Below are positions 41,696 through 50,748 of a stretch of 55,000 bases of DNA, in pieces (position 1 is the first letter of the stretch; every line of letters starts with the position of its first letter). The translations under genes were made by a program, and so were the position numbers. The stretch is from assembly GCA_022799115.1 (NCBI GenBank), contig JAAWNT010000015.1:1-55000 (forward strand), in the 5' to 3' direction. The stretch comes from Clostridiales bacterium. Its GTDB lineage: Bacteria; Bacillota; Clostridia; Oscillospirales; Acutalibacteraceae. Under the pieces are notes generated by a model. That model did not search any database and had not been told where the DNA came from. It saw nothing but the letters and a program-made list of their open reading frames with translations.

Positions 41696-41724
41696 TTGAA
41701 AAGTAAATATTCCTTTGTTACAAT
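41696..41724 (+). promoter_or_regulatory. Promoter of the GH38 gene
   Basis: TTGAAA (41696-41701), 17 bases, TACAAT (41719-41724), followed 27 bases later by the GH38 ATG. Confidence 0.65.
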
Positions 41725-41751
41725 GTGGCCATACGAAGGGAGTGTTTTTCC

Positions 41752-44145
41752 ATGCCAAATCAAATCACGCATCTATACATTGTTCATCATTCTCACACCG
41801 ATATTGGGTATACCGATTTGCAGGAGCGTGTCATTTATCGTCATGTGGATTACATCAAATCCGCCATCGACCTCATCAAAAAAGGGTATGAGCAGCAAAG
41901 CCCTGATCGGAACTTCCGTTGGAACTGCGAAACCTATTTTTGTGTGGAACAGTTTTTGAATCAGGCCAGTGAACAGGAAACCGAAGATTTCTTTGATTTA
42001 GTCCGCAAAGGGAATCTGGGCGTTTCCGCCAACTATCTGAATTTTAACGATCTGGCCGATCCCAGTATTCTCAAAGAACGCACCGCCGAGATGGTGGCCC
42101 TTTACAAACAGCACGGCATTGCCGTCAAGACTGCCATGAACGCCGACATCAACGGCATCTCCATGGGACAACGGGACGCTTATCTGGAAAACGGCGTGGA
42201 ATTTTTGTTTACCAATATCCACACACATCACGGGATGTATCCTTTGTACCGCAATCAGACCCCTTACTACTGGGAAAATCAACAGGGACAGAGACTGCTG
42301 GTATTCAGCGGGGAGCATTACAACCTTGGAAACGCTCTGGGACTGAAGCCAAATCAGGATATCAACTTTATGACACAGACCATGTTTGGAAGTCAGGATT
42401 TCGACCAGGGACCGCTAGCGATTCTCAAACAAAATCTGGACAACTGCGTGCATGAGTATGAGGAAAGCGGGTACCCCTACGACTTTATTGTAACCTCGGT
42501 ATCCGGTGTGTTCAGCGACAACGCCCCGCCCAATCCCGATATTCTGCGCATGGTGGAGCGGTATAACGAGCGGTATGGCGAGCAGATCCAATTGGAAATG
42601 GTTTCTTTACAGGAACTGTACGAAAAGATTCGGGAAAAGATCAAGGACGCGCCGGTTTATCGCGGGGATCTCAACGATTGGTGGGCAAACGGCATCGGCA
42701 GCACCCCCTATGTGCTCAAGCACTATAAGGAAGCGGTGAAGTATTATCATCTGTGCGGCCTGCTGGATCAAAAGACACAGGTTAGCGATCCGAAGCTGAT
42801 GCGCACCGTTCAGGATAATCTGCTGCTTTACGCCGAGCATACCTGGGGACACTCCTCCACCATCACCAATCCCTACGACACCATGGTGATGAATTTGGAC
42901 ATCCGGAAGAACAGCTATGCCTCCAAGGCCCACGAGGCCGCGGCCATGAATCTCAACCGAATCACCCACGCATTGGGGGACTCCCTGCGCTACTATGCCG
43001 CCAGCGACAAGGTGACCGCCATTAATCCGGTGGATCAGGAACGCACTTCTCCAGTAGAGTTCTATGTGGAAATTCTTCCCCGCAATCATGTCAAGGTGTG
43101 GAACGAGGATACGGGGATGGAGATGACCGCCCAGCTTTCCAGCCATCCCCGCGGCATGCTCATCAGCTTTGTGGACACCTTTGCTCCTCGGGAAGAGAAG
43201 CATTACCGTTATGAGCTCTCCAACCGGGATCCCGAGCCCGCCTATACCCGTGCCGCCTATGTGGGCGCAGAGCGAGTGCGGGATATTGTCAACGACTACG
43301 ATCCGCTTACCTATACCCTTCCATATGGGATTGAAAACGATTGGTTTAAAGTGACCTATGAGATCGGGAAAGGCGTAACCTCCTTCTACAACAAGAAGGA
43401 AGAGCGTGAGATGCTGTGCGACGGCAACGCTAAGTTCTTCACCCCAATCTATGAAAACACCGAAATTCGCAAAGGGGTTTATGAAGAGAGGCGGCTTATC
43501 GGCCGGAACGTGCGGGGACTGCACGCCAAACAGTATCAGGCTCAGCTTGTGGACGTCAAAACGCTGGACGCCGGACCTGTTTTTCTTACTGTGGAACTGT
43601 GCTATCAATTGGAAGGCACCTACCACAGCTCGGTGATCCTCAAGCTGTACCGGCAGCTTCCCCGGATCGACTTTAAGTACCAGGTAGCCAAGACTCTCTC
43701 CGAGGACATTGAGAGCCTTTACCTGCCCCTGGCCCTTCAAACCCAGGATACCGAAACGGTGATCCAGAAGGGCGGCGTGCTCATGCGCCCGGGCGTGGAC
43801 CAGATCCCCGGTACCTGCATGGAGTATTATGTGGCGGACAACGGCGTGGTGTATCAGGGAGACAAAGGGAGCGTTTTGGTATGTACGCCGGACACCTCTC
43901 TGCTTTATATCGGGGAGCTTAAGCATCATCCCGTGAAGCTTTGCGACAACGCACCGGAGAACAACCAACGCGACGTGTATTCCTGGATTATGAATAACAC
44001 TTGGGAGACCAACTTCAAGATGGATTTGTCCGGCTTTGACGAGTTTTGCTATTCCGTTGCCCTCTCGGACTGCAACAGCGCGCAGGAGTCCTTCCAGGAG
44101 ATCGACGCGATGAATTACGGCATTGTCACCTTTATCAGCAAATAA
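41752..44145 (+). CDS. Glycoside hydrolase family 38 alpha-mannosidase
   Basis: 797 residues. N-terminal catalytic (alpha/beta)7 domain with the zinc site HSHTDIGYTD (His15, Asp17) and the probable nucleophile Asp132 in MNADINGIS; AEHTWGHSS (about 363-371) supplies another zinc His. A mid-region helical bundle and C-terminal beta domains follow. No signal peptide, so it acts in the cytoplasm on imported mannosides or N-glycan fragments, feeding the neighbouring kinase and isomerase. The ATG at 41752 has AAGGGAG 9-10 bases upstream. Divergent from the isomerase gene. Confidence 0.88.
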   Translation: MPNQITHLYIVHHSHTDIGYTDLQERVIYRHVDYIKSAIDLIKKGYEQQSPDRNFRWNCETYFCVEQFLNQASEQETEDFFDLVRKGNLGVSANYLNFNDLADPSILKERTAEMVALYKQHGIAVKTAMNADINGISMGQRDAYLENGVEFLFTNIHTHHGMYPLYRNQTPYYWENQQGQRLLVFSGEHYNLGNALGLKPNQDINFMTQTMFGSQDFDQGPLAILKQNLDNCVHEYEESGYPYDFIVTSVSGVFSDNAPPNPDILRMVERYNERYGEQIQLEMVSLQELYEKIREKIKDAPVYRGDLNDWWANGIGSTPYVLKHYKEAVKYYHLCGLLDQKTQVSDPKLMRTVQDNLLLYAEHTWGHSSTITNPYDTMVMNLDIRKNSYASKAHEAAAMNLNRITHALGDSLRYYAASDKVTAINPVDQERTSPVEFYVEILPRNHVKVWNEDTGMEMTAQLSSHPRGMLISFVDTFAPREEKHYRYELSNRDPEPAYTRAAYVGAERVRDIVNDYDPLTYTLPYGIENDWFKVTYEIGKGVTSFYNKKEEREMLCDGNAKFFTPIYENTEIRKGVYEERRLIGRNVRGLHAKQYQAQLVDVKTLDAGPVFLTVELCYQLEGTYHSSVILKLYRQLPRIDFKYQVAKTLSEDIESLYLPLALQTQDTETVIQKGGVLMRPGVDQIPGTCMEYYVADNGVVYQGDKGSVLVCTPDTSLLYIGELKHHPVKLCDNAPENNQRDVYSWIMNNTWETNFKMDLSGFDEFCYSVALSDCNSAQESFQEIDAMNYGIVTFISK

Positions 44146-44218
44146 TACCGCATTCGCGCGCAAGAATGCACACTCATGTCCGGAAACTCTATTTGCTCAT
44201 TTTTCAATATAAAATCAG

Positions 44219-44253
44219 GAAGGGCTGAATGATTCAGCCCTTCTATCCTTTTT
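44219..44253 (+). terminator. Terminator of the GH38 gene
   Basis: GAAGGGCTGAA (44219-44229) pairs perfectly with TTCAGCCCTTC (44233-44243) with a 3-base loop, followed by TATCCTTTTTT. Confidence 0.9.
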
Positions 44254-44359
44254 TGACGATAGTAATGAGTCCTTTTAAAAGGATGTGATCCCTTATATTG
44301 CGGTTAAAGGGTCGCCTCCTTTCCATATTTCAAAACACCCGGTACAAAGGAGAAACGCA

Positions 44360-45238
44360 ATGAAAGACTTGCTGGGAATCATCAAAGAAATCCCCCTATT
44401 GGAGGGAAAAGAGCTTTCCTGGACTCCCCTGTCCGGCGGCAACGTAAATCAATCCTATCATATCCAATGGGAGGAAAATCACTGCTTGCTGCGCCTCAAC
44501 GGGAAGCAGTCCAGCTATTTAAAGCCGTCCCGGGTCCAGGAGATCGAGGCCGCCACCAAGGCGGGAGAGCTTGGCCTTTCCCCCAAGGTGTTGGCGGCGA
44601 CGGAGGATTTTCTCTTGACCGAATACATCGCCGCCCCATCCCTGCCGGACGATCAATGCCGCGATCCTCATCCGGTGGAGTTATACACCCGGGCCCTGAA
44701 GCGAATCCACAGGGAAATTCACACCACAGACCGCACGGTTTTTTCCGGCTTTGACTTGAATGACCGCTTTTTGGAAAACGCCCTGCGTTTTGGAGCGCCT
44801 GTTCCCAAAGAGTTTTCCACCATCATGAAGCAATCCGACCGGATTCGGGGAAGGCGGGAGGATGATCCCGCCTACGGGAAGATTTTCTGCCACAACGACT
44901 ATTGGCAGAATAACCTGCTGTACGACGGAAACAAAATATCGGTGATCGATTGGGAGCTTTGCGGATACGGAGACGTTTATTTTGATCTGGCGCGGATTCC
45001 TTATCTGATCCCCTTTTCCTATGAGGAGGAGAAGCTTCTGCTCTCCTCTTACTTTGAACAGTATGATGAAGAACAGTGGAAAACCCTACAGGAGATGAAA
45101 TACATTGTCAACGTCTCGGAAGCCGTATGGGCCTATTTCCATCAAGGTCTCAACGACAGCACCAACCAGCAGGGTTTCCCCTACGGCAGCTACGCCACGG
45201 AGATGGTGGAACAGCTGCTGGCGACAAAGCTTCCCTAA
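44360..45238 (+). CDS. Aminoglycoside/choline-kinase-like phosphotransferase
   Basis: 292 residues of the APH superfamily. N-lobe with LSGGNVNQSYHI and LLRLNGKQ; catalytic loop FCHNDYWQNNLLYDG (about 177-191, HxDxxxxN); metal site VIDWELCGYGDVYFDLARIP. It resembles the choline kinase/LicA and hexosamine-kinase branch more than drug-resistance enzymes. The GH38/PMI context makes a sugar substrate plausible. RBS AAAGGAG 7 bases before the ATG. Confidence 0.82.
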   Translation: MKDLLGIIKEIPLLEGKELSWTPLSGGNVNQSYHIQWEENHCLLRLNGKQSSYLKPSRVQEIEAATKAGELGLSPKVLAATEDFLLTEYIAAPSLPDDQCRDPHPVELYTRALKRIHREIHTTDRTVFSGFDLNDRFLENALRFGAPVPKEFSTIMKQSDRIRGRREDDPAYGKIFCHNDYWQNNLLYDGNKISVIDWELCGYGDVYFDLARIPYLIPFSYEEEKLLLSSYFEQYDEEQWKTLQEMKYIVNVSEAVWAYFHQGLNDSTNQQGFPYGSYATEMVEQLLATKLP

Positions 45239-45251
45239 ATGTTTTATAAAC

Positions 45252-45297
45252 AAAAAGGCCGAATGGGTACAGCATTTTGTACCCATTCGGCCTTTTT
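45252..45297. terminator. Perfect 20-bp terminator hairpin
   Basis: The arms 45252-45271 and 45278-45297 are exact reverse complements (AAAAAGGCCGAATGGGTACA) with a 6-base loop, T-rich on both sides. It ends the APH-type gene. Confidence 0.92.
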
Positions 45298-45411
45298 GCG
45301 AGAAAAATAACGAGGCAAAACAACTAGAGAAGGCGAAGGCTAACATATCAAACAACGTTATCTAAGACAATGGGTGAGCGCTTGAATACGATTGGGGCAG
45401 AAGGGGTATTC

Positions 45412-45461
45412 AAAAGGGGCCGAATGGACTTGCAGCGTTTTGTACCTGTTCGGCCCCTTTT
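45412..45461. terminator. Related second hairpin
   Basis: AAAAGGGGCCGAA (45412-45424) and TTCGGCCCCTTTT (45449-45461) form a 13-bp stem. The inner sequence (GCGTTTTGTACCTGTTCGGCC) resembles the hairpin at 45252-45297, suggesting a duplicated and diverged terminator. The DNA between them carries no gene I can support. Confidence 0.75.
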
Positions 45462-45540
45462 GCAGGAAACTTTTTGTGGAGAGCAGGAATTGCGCTTTGG
45501 GAGCGAAGCGGACACCAAGCAATTCCCAGGTGCTTTTCTT

Positions 45541-45646
45541 GCCTCCTTCTTTTTGCACCAGCGAAAAGAAGGAGGCGCCCTCGCGGCATGAGCGAGTACA
45601 ATAACGGAAAAAGGACCTATGGTAAAAGAAAGGTAGGGAAACCAAG
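45541..45646 (+). repeat. Diverged copy D of the dispersed repeat (3' part)
   Basis: It carries a long hairpin GCCTCCTTCTTTT/AAAAGAAGGAGGC (45541-45576) where copies B and C have CTTTCTTG/CAAGAAAG. Then comes the small hairpin CTCGC-GGCATGA-GCGAG (45580-45596), then GTACAATAA, CCTATGGTAA and TAGGGAAACCAAG. The sequences differ from B/C but the base-pairing is preserved. Confidence 0.65.
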
Positions 45647-45699
45647 ATTATCTTCAATATAATATTTCCCCTTTTGTAACAGATGTACAAAAGGGGATT

Positions 45700-45906
45700 C
45701 TACTCGTCCTCATCAGATACTTGTAAAATATATTCCAAAGTAACATTATAATATTTTGCAAGCTTTATAACAAATTCTATAGGAATTGATCTTTCTCCTC
45801 GCTCATATTTGGAATAGAGCGATTGATCACAATGAAGATAATCTGCAATTTCTTTTTGTGAAATGTCTTTATCAATTCTTAATTCTCTTATTTTTTTAAA
45901 CTTCAT
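45700..45906 (-). CDS. XRE-family helix-turn-helix repressor
   Basis: 68 residues, a bare HTH_3 domain: LRIDKDISQKEIADYLHCDQSLYSKYERGERSIPIEFVIKLAKYYNVTLEYIL. This is the Cro/CI fold without a C-terminal dimerisation or protease domain. It is divergent from the gene at 46022 with three identical-type palindromes between, so it most likely binds these and represses both directions. RBS weak (GGGTGATAGAAG). Confidence 0.88.
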   Translation of the reverse strand: MKFKKIRELRIDKDISQKEIADYLHCDQSLYSKYERGERSIPIEFVIKLAKYYNVTLEYILQVSDEDE

Positions 45907-45933
45907 CTTCTATCACCCATAACTATTATGACA

Positions 45934-46002
45934 TAGGACAATCTGTCCTATTGACTTTTAGGACAAATAGTCCTAAAATATTTAATAGGACTATTTGTCC
46001 TA
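45934..46002. promoter_or_regulatory. Three-operator array
   Basis: Three 17-bp palindromes with TAGGAC...GTCCTA arms: 45934-45950, 45959-45975 and 45986-46002, starting 25 and 27 bases apart. The first lies just upstream of the -35, the second exactly in the -35/-10 spacer and the third just past the -10 of the plus-strand promoter. This is the layout of a lysogeny-type switch. Confidence 0.88.
45951..45979 (+). promoter_or_regulatory. Promoter of the gene at 46022
   Basis: TTGACT (45951-45956), 17 bases, TAAAAT (45974-45979). Operator 2 fills the spacer, so repressor and RNA polymerase exclude each other. Confidence 0.75.
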
Positions 46003-46021
46003 ATTAGAAGGAGGAAAGAAA

Positions 46022-46303
46022 ATGATAATAAATAACCCCTACGACCCCCAAGTAAAAAACCTAAATAACAACATCAAACACATTCTAACAGAATGTAAAA
46101 CTCCCCTGCCGGAGTTATCGGCAGAACTAAAAATCCCCTTGGAACGGCTGCACGACATGCAGCAAGGCAATCCTCAGGAAGAAATGGACGTGGGGGAATT
46201 CTTTCGTCTCTTCCGCTATTTCTCCATCGACCCCGACGATTTATTCAAGGACACCCCGCCTGAAATCAAATGCACCTGCGAAAATAAAAAAGGACCGCGC
46301 TGA
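46022..46303 (+). CDS. Small divergent protein of the switch, Cro/HTH-like
   Basis: 93 residues. A predicted helical protein; residues 25-75 (LPELSAELKIPLERLHDMQQGN...VGEFFRLFRYFSIDPDDLF) follow an XRE-like helix pattern with a degenerate recognition turn. The tail contains CTCENKK. It may be a Cro-like partner or a product regulated by the repressor. RBS AGAAGGAGG 7 bases before the ATG. No phage structural or integrase genes are adjacent. Confidence 0.65.
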   Translation: MIINNPYDPQVKNLNNNIKHILTECKTPLPELSAELKIPLERLHDMQQGNPQEEMDVGEFFRLFRYFSIDPDDLFKDTPPEIKCTCENKKGPR

Positions 46304-46327
46304 AAATCAATCAGCGCGGTCCTTTTT
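46285..46327. terminator. Bidirectional terminator between the switch gene and rplQ
   Basis: AAAAAAGGACCGCGCTGA pairs with TCAGCGCGGTCCTTTTT with a 7-base loop, T-rich on both strands. It overlaps the stop codon at 46301-46303 and lies 9 bases beyond the rplQ stop. Confidence 0.92.
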
Positions 46328-46336
46328 ATTTAAATA

Positions 46337-46678
46337 TTATAACAACTCGATGATCGCCATCTCCGCTGCGTCGCCGCGGCGCGGCCCCAGCTTGGTGATG
46401 CGGGTGTAACCGCCGTTTTTGTCGGCGTACTTGGGAGCGATCTCATCAAACAGCTTTTTGGTAACGTCCTCCTTGGTGATGAAGGCCATCGCCAAACGCT
46501 TATGGTGCAGATCGTTCACCTTTGCCAGGGTAATCAGCTTCTCGGTCAGGGAACGTACTTCCTTGGCGCGAGTCAGAGTCGTCTCGATCTTGCCTTTTTC
46601 CAGCAAGAAGGTGACCATGGCTCTCAGCATTGCAGTTCTATGTGCAGTGTCTCTTCCGAGCTTTCTTGTTCCGGGCAT
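46337..46678 (-). CDS. rplQ: 50S ribosomal protein L17
   Basis: 113 residues, full length. The N-terminus [23 protein letters not shown] is the L17 signature, and [24 protein letters not shown] follows. L17 lines the peptide exit tunnel of the large subunit. Last gene of the ribosomal block, directly after rpoA, in the usual alpha operon order. Confidence 0.98.
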   Translation of the reverse strand: MPGTRKLGRDTAHRTAMLRAMVTFLLEKGKIETTLTRAKEVRSLTEKLITLAKVNDLHHKRLAMAFITKEDVTKKLFDEIAPKYADKNGGYTRITKLGPRRGDAAEMAIIELL

Positions 46679-46715
46679 CGAAAATTCACTCCTTTACCTT
46701 TGGTTACAGAACGAC

Positions 46716-47669
46716 TTACTCGTCGTCCCTGCGAAGACTAAAGCCGAGGGAGTTGAGCTTGTAGACAACTTCCTCCAGGGACTTACGTCCCAGGTTTCTT
46801 ACCTTCATCATATCGTCTTCCGACTTACTGATAAGGTCTTCCACCGTATTGATGCCTGCACGTTTCAGGCAGTTGAACGAGCGGACAGATAAATCCAGCT
46901 CTTCAATGGTCATTTCCAGCACTTTTTCCTTGCCCTTGTCGTCCTTCTCCACCATAATCTCAGTGTTATAGCCCTTATCGGACAAATCCACAAAGAGATT
47001 CAGATGTTCCGTAAGAACCTTTGCGGCCAAGGAAACGGCCTCTTGCGCATTGATGACGCCGTTTGTCCAAACTTCCAGGGTCAGCTTATCGTAGTCGGTA
47101 ATCTGCCCTACGCGTGTATTTTCAACGCCGTAATTGACCTTCAGCACAGGGGTGTAGATGGAATCAACCGGCAAAATGCCGATCACGTTGGCGCCCATGG
47201 CAGCCTTGTTGCGATCCGCAGAGACATAGCCACGTCCCTTATCCAACGTAATTTCCATATACAGCTTTGCGCCGTCGCCCAACGTTGCAATGTGCATATC
47301 GGGGTTCAGAATCTCAACCTCGCTGTCGCATTTGACGGAATCAGCCGTAACTTCGCACGGGCCTTCCGCGTTGATCTCAACCGTCTTGGGACCGTCGCAA
47401 TGCAGTTTAGCGGTGAGGCCTTTCATGTTGAGAACGATCTCGGTCACGTCCTCTTTTACACCGGGAATGGTGGAAAACTCATGAAGAACCCCGTCAATCT
47501 TGATGGATGTGACGGCCACGCCGGGAAGCGAGGAGAGCAGAACTCTCCGCAGGCTGTTGCCCAGCGTCGTACCGAAGCCGCGCTCAAGCGGCTCCACCGT
47601 AAACTTGCCGTAGGTTCCGTCGGCAGATAGCACCTCGGTTTCAATTCTTGGCTTTTCTATCTCGATCAT
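46716..47669 (-). CDS. rpoA: DNA-directed RNA polymerase subunit alpha
   Basis: 317 residues. N-terminal assembly domain with [26 protein letters not shown] (about 26-51) and a C-terminal DNA/activator-binding domain with [22 protein letters not shown] and [10 protein letters not shown]. It nucleates RNA polymerase assembly. Between rpsD and rplQ as in most Firmicutes. Confidence 0.98.
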   Translation of the reverse strand: MIEIEKPRIETEVLSADGTYGKFTVEPLERGFGTTLGNSLRRVLLSSLPGVAVTSIKIDGVLHEFSTIPGVKEDVTEIVLNMKGLTAKLHCDGPKTVEINAEGPCEVTADSVKCDSEVEILNPDMHIATLGDGAKLYMEITLDKGRGYVSADRNKAAMGANVIGILPVDSIYTPVLKVNYGVENTRVGQITDYDKLTLEVWTNGVINAQEAVSLAAKVLTEHLNLFVDLSDKGYNTEIMVEKDDKGKEKVLEMTIEELDLSVRSFNCLKRAGINTVEDLISKSEDDMMKVRNLGRKSLEEVVYKLNSLGFSLRRDDE

Positions 47670-47742
47670 TAGCGACCCTCCTTGACATTTCGGCAGGCAA
47701 TGAAGCTTACCATGATGGTTAGCATGCCATCAAACCCCGGCA

Positions 47743-48369
47743 TTATTTGGAGTACAACTCGACGATGAGAGTCTCTTCCACGGCGAGATCAATGTCCTCG
47801 CGCAGCGGAACGGCAATGATCTTAGCTTCCATTGCGTCGCGGTTGAGATCCAGCCACTTGACGATGGGACGGGAAGCGTTGGCCTCCAGCACCGCTTTGA
47901 TCTTAGCGCTGTCGCGGCTCTTTGAGTTGATGGAAATGACCTCGCCCGGCTTGGTCAGGTAGGAAGGAATGTCAACTTTCTTGCCGTTGACGGTAAAGTG
48001 TCCATGTACCACCAGCTGTCTGGCCTCTGCGCGGGAACTTGCCCAACCCAGACGGTAAACAACGTTATCGAGACGGCTTTCAAGAATCGCCAGCAAGGCC
48101 TCACCGGTCTTGCCTTCTTTCTTCTCCGCCAGCTCATAGTAATGGCGGAACTGGCCTTCCAACACGCCGTAGTAACGTCTGGTCATCTGCTTTGCACGCA
48201 GCTGAACGCCGTACTCGGAAGTTTTCTTACGGCCCTGGCCATGCTGGCCGGGGGCGTACGCTCTACGGGTAACCCCGCACTTATCGGTGTAGCATCTCTC
48301 GCCCTTCAGAAACAGCTTTTGGCCCTCTCTGCGGCACAGTCTGCATACAGCACCTGTATATCTTGCCAT
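47743..48369 (-). CDS. rpsD: 30S ribosomal protein S4
   Basis: 208 residues. [23 protein letters not shown] with the four-Cys zinc-type N-terminus (Cys in CRLC plus RCYTDKCG), then the S4 domain with [32 protein letters not shown]. It helps start small-subunit assembly. The ATG at 48369 has AGGAGGTG upstream; longer frames run into the previous gap. Confidence 0.97.
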   Translation of the reverse strand: MARYTGAVCRLCRREGQKLFLKGERCYTDKCGVTRRAYAPGQHGQGRKKTSEYGVQLRAKQMTRRYYGVLEGQFRHYYELAEKKEGKTGEALLAILESRLDNVVYRLGWASSRAEARQLVVHGHFTVNGKKVDIPSYLTKPGEVISINSKSRDSAKIKAVLEANASRPIVKWLDLNRDAMEAKIIAVPLREDIDLAVEETLIVELYSK

Positions 48370-48404
48370 AGTATGGTTTGCACCTCCTGTAAATCGGTTT
48401 AAGA

Positions 48405-48812
48405 CTAGACGCGTCTTCTCTTGGGAGGACGGCATCCGTTGTGAGGAATGGGGGTAACGTCCTTAATCATGTTCACCTCCAGGCCGGCGGCCTGGAGAGC
48501 ACGGATCGCGGCTTCACGGCCAGCGCCCGGACCTTTTACGAACACCTCAACCGACTTCATTCCATGCTCCATCGCAATTTTAGCTGCGGTTTCAGCTGCG
48601 GTCTGAGCGGCAAAAGGAGTGGACTTTCTGGAACCTCTAAAACCCAACTCACCAGCGCTGGCCCAGGAGATCGCGTTGCCCTGGACGTCGGTGATGGTAA
48701 CGATTGTATTATTGAAAGTGGACTGGATATGTGCAGCTCCGCGCTCAATATTTTTGCGGTCGCGGCGTCTGCGTACGGCGGTGGCTTTCTTACCGCCCTT
48801 TTGTGCTGCCAT
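48405..48812 (-). CDS. rpsK: 30S ribosomal protein S11
   Basis: 135 residues. [43 protein letters not shown] is diagnostic, ending [16 protein letters not shown]-like ([18 protein letters not shown]). A component of the platform of the small subunit. Follows rpsM with a 19-base gap. Confidence 0.98.
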   Translation of the reverse strand: MAAQKGGKKATAVRRRRDRKNIERGAAHIQSTFNNTIVTITDVQGNAISWASAGELGFRGSRKSTPFAAQTAAETAAKIAMEHGMKSVEVFVKGPGAGREAAIRALQAAGLEVNMIKDVTPIPHNGCRPPKRRRV

Positions 48813-48831
48813 CTTGTGAATCCCTCCCTAC

Positions 48832-49200
48832 TTATTTCTTCTTGTTGGCCATCGTTTTTCTGGGGCCTTTGCGGGTACGGGCATTGGTTTTGGAGCGCTG
48901 CCCTCTCACCGGCAGACCCTTGCGGTGACGCACACCGCGATAGCAACCGATTTCAATAAGTCTTTTGATGTCGAACGCTACGTCACGGCGAAGATCGCCT
49001 TCCACGCGGCAGTTCCGGTCGATATATTCTCTCAGCTTGGAAACGTCGTCCTCGCTTAAATCTCTAACGCGGGTATCGGGATTCACACCGGTCGCAGCAA
49101 GAATATCGCTGGCGGTTTTCCGTCCGATACCAAAAATATAAGACAAACCAATTTCAATCCGCTTGTCTCTGGGCAAGTCTACACCTGCAATACGCGCCAT
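48832..49200 (-). CDS. rpsM: 30S ribosomal protein S13
   Basis: 122 residues. [26 protein letters not shown] and the basic C-terminus [21 protein letters not shown] identify S13, which contacts tRNA and the large subunit head bridge. Follows rpmJ with 38 bases between. Confidence 0.98.
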   Translation of the reverse strand: MARIAGVDLPRDKRIEIGLSYIFGIGRKTASDILAATGVNPDTRVRDLSEDDVSKLREYIDRNCRVEGDLRRDVAFDIKRLIEIGCYRGVRHRKGLPVRGQRSKTNARTRKGPRKTMANKKK

Positions 49201-49238
49201 ACTGGTTGCACCTCCATGTTAAATAGGTTTGCGCCAAA

Positions 49239-49352
49239 TCAGCCCTGGCGCTGTTTGTGCTTCGGGTTTTCACAGATCACCATGATTTTACCCTTACGCT
49301 TAATCACTTTGCATTTCTCGCAAATTTTCTTGACAGAAGGTCTGACTTTCAT
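49239..49352 (-). CDS. rpmJ: 50S ribosomal protein L36
   Basis: 37 residues. It begins [20 protein letters not shown] and ends [12 protein letters not shown], with the four zinc-type ligands Cys, Cys, Cys and His of the C+ form. The short gene fits the conserved infA-rpmJ-rpsM order. A T-rich ribosome site (GGATGGTC) lies upstream. Confidence 0.97.
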   Translation of the reverse strand: MKVRPSVKKICEKCKVIKRKGKIMVICENPKHKQRQG

Positions 49353-49485
49353 TGATATGACCATCCTTTCGCTACACTCGGGACGTTTTGTTCGTTTGCC
49401 TTCCAAGCAATTCGCGCCATTTCACCTGCCGCGAACGAACCAAACTCCCTACGATTGAAAGACTCTCCTTCAATCGTTTGCCTCT

Positions 49486-49704
49486 TTATTTGGAACGCCA
49501 AGTGATGCGGCCCTTGTTCAGGTCATATGGAGAAAGCTCCAAAGTGACCTTATCGCCGGGAAGAATGCGAATGAAATTCATCCGCAGCTTACCGGAGATG
49601 TGAGCCAGCACCATGTGGCCGTTGGCTAGTTCTACCTGAAACGTTGCATTCGGCAGAGCCTCTTTGATGATACCCTCAACTTCGATGACATCCTGTTTCG
49701 ACAA
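49486..49704 (-). CDS. infA: Translation initiation factor IF-1
   Basis: 72 residues, standard size. [62 protein letters not shown] is an intact OB-fold IF-1. It binds the A site of the 30S subunit during initiation. The RBS AAGGAGG is upstream; the 133-base gap to rpmJ holds a weak GATTGAA/TTCAATC hairpin. Confidence 0.98.
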   Translation of the reverse strand: MSKQDVIEVEGIIKEALPNATFQVELANGHMVLAHISGKLRMNFIRILPGDKVTLELSPYDLNKGRITWRSK

Positions 49705-49739
49705 AATAACTACCTCCTTGTGGAAATCAGCGCCAGAGC

Positions 49740-49979
49740 CTATTTCTGAAAAGCGGCCAGCGCCTTGCGAATTTCACGATTGGTTTCCATCGACGGTTCC
49801 GGCACCACGGTATTCGTGGGGGCCAGGTGTTTGAGCTTCTTTCGTTTTGGATGCTCCAGCTTGCGGCTTTTACCGTCACTGACAACGGCGTAACCGTCCT
49901 GTACTGAAAGCACCGTGAAAAATCCTCCCTGATCCCGCCCCGCGTTGGAGCGAACCACCATTCCTCTTACAAACTCCAT
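49740..49979 (-). CDS. KOW-domain RNA-binding protein (L14e-like)
   Basis: 79 residues. The KOW motif is [47 protein letters not shown], matching the small RNA-binding protein found between map and infA in Clostridia. It probably binds ribosomal RNA. Start AGGAGG upstream. Confidence 0.88.
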   Translation of the reverse strand: MEFVRGMVVRSNAGRDQGGFFTVLSVQDGYAVVSDGKSRKLEHPKRKKLKHLAPTNTVVPEPSMETNREIRKALAAFQK

Positions 49980-49994
49980 CGGTTTCCTCCTGAA

Positions 49995-50747
49995 TCAATC
50001 GGGTAATGTCAGGATTTGCGGACCGTCCGGGGTAATCGCAATGGAATGTTCAAAGTGCGCCGAAAGGGCGCCGTCGGCCGTCACCGTAGTCCACTGATCC
50101 TCAAGGACCCGGACCTGATGCGTTCCGGCGTTGATCATCGGTTCGATGGCAAGGGTCATTCCGGGTAACAGGCGCACACCTCTTGCGGGTGTGCCGAAGT
50201 TTGGTACGCTGGGATCCTCATGCAGCTTCGCACCTACTCCGTGACCGACAAAATCTCGTACCACCGAGTAGTTGCGCGCCTCGACATACCGCTGCACAGC
50301 ATTTCCGATATCGCCGATCCGGTTGCCCGGTTTCGCCATTTTGATTCCCTCAAAAAGGCTTTCCTTGGTGGCATCCAAAAGGGCGCGCGCTTCTTTTGAA
50401 ATCTCCCCGCAGGGAAAAGTCCAAGCGTTGTCCCCATGGTACCCCTCGAGGCAGGCTCCAATGTCGATGCTGACGATGTCCCCTGTTTTGAGCACGTGCT
50501 TTTTGCTGGGTATGCCGTGGATGACCTCATGATTGACGGATATGCATGCGCTGGCCGGAAATCCGCCGTATCCCAGAAAGGAAGGGGTCGCCCCCTGGCT
50601 TTCAATATACTTACGAACCAGGCAGTCGATTTCCCAAGTGGTAATCCCAGGCTCGACGGCCTCTCCGGCTAAGCGTAGCGCTCTACTGGAAATTCTGCCG
50701 GCTTCCCGCATTTTGGAAAGCTCCCGGCTGGTCTTGAGCACAATCAT
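49995..50747 (-). CDS. map: Type I methionine aminopeptidase
   Basis: 250 residues, the usual length for a bacterial type Ia enzyme. The metal site includes DIGACLEGYHGDNAWTF (Asp pair), GHGVGAKLHEDPSVPNF (His) and Glu in LAIEPMINAG. It removes N-terminal methionine from new proteins. The start codon is 1 base from the adk stop. Confidence 0.97.
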   Translation of the reverse strand: MIVLKTSRELSKMREAGRISSRALRLAGEAVEPGITTWEIDCLVRKYIESQGATPSFLGYGGFPASACISVNHEVIHGIPSKKHVLKTGDIVSIDIGACLEGYHGDNAWTFPCGEISKEARALLDATKESLFEGIKMAKPGNRIGDIGNAVQRYVEARNYSVVRDFVGHGVGAKLHEDPSVPNFGTPARGVRLLPGMTLAIEPMINAGTHQVRVLEDQWTTVTADGALSAHFEHSIAITPDGPQILTLPD

Positions 50748-50748
50748 G

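Noticed and set aside
42607-44163. 518-codon open frame antisense to the GH38 gene
   Set aside because: It is the shadow of a GC-rich real gene with clear catalytic motifs on the plus strand; there is no ribosome site and no family.
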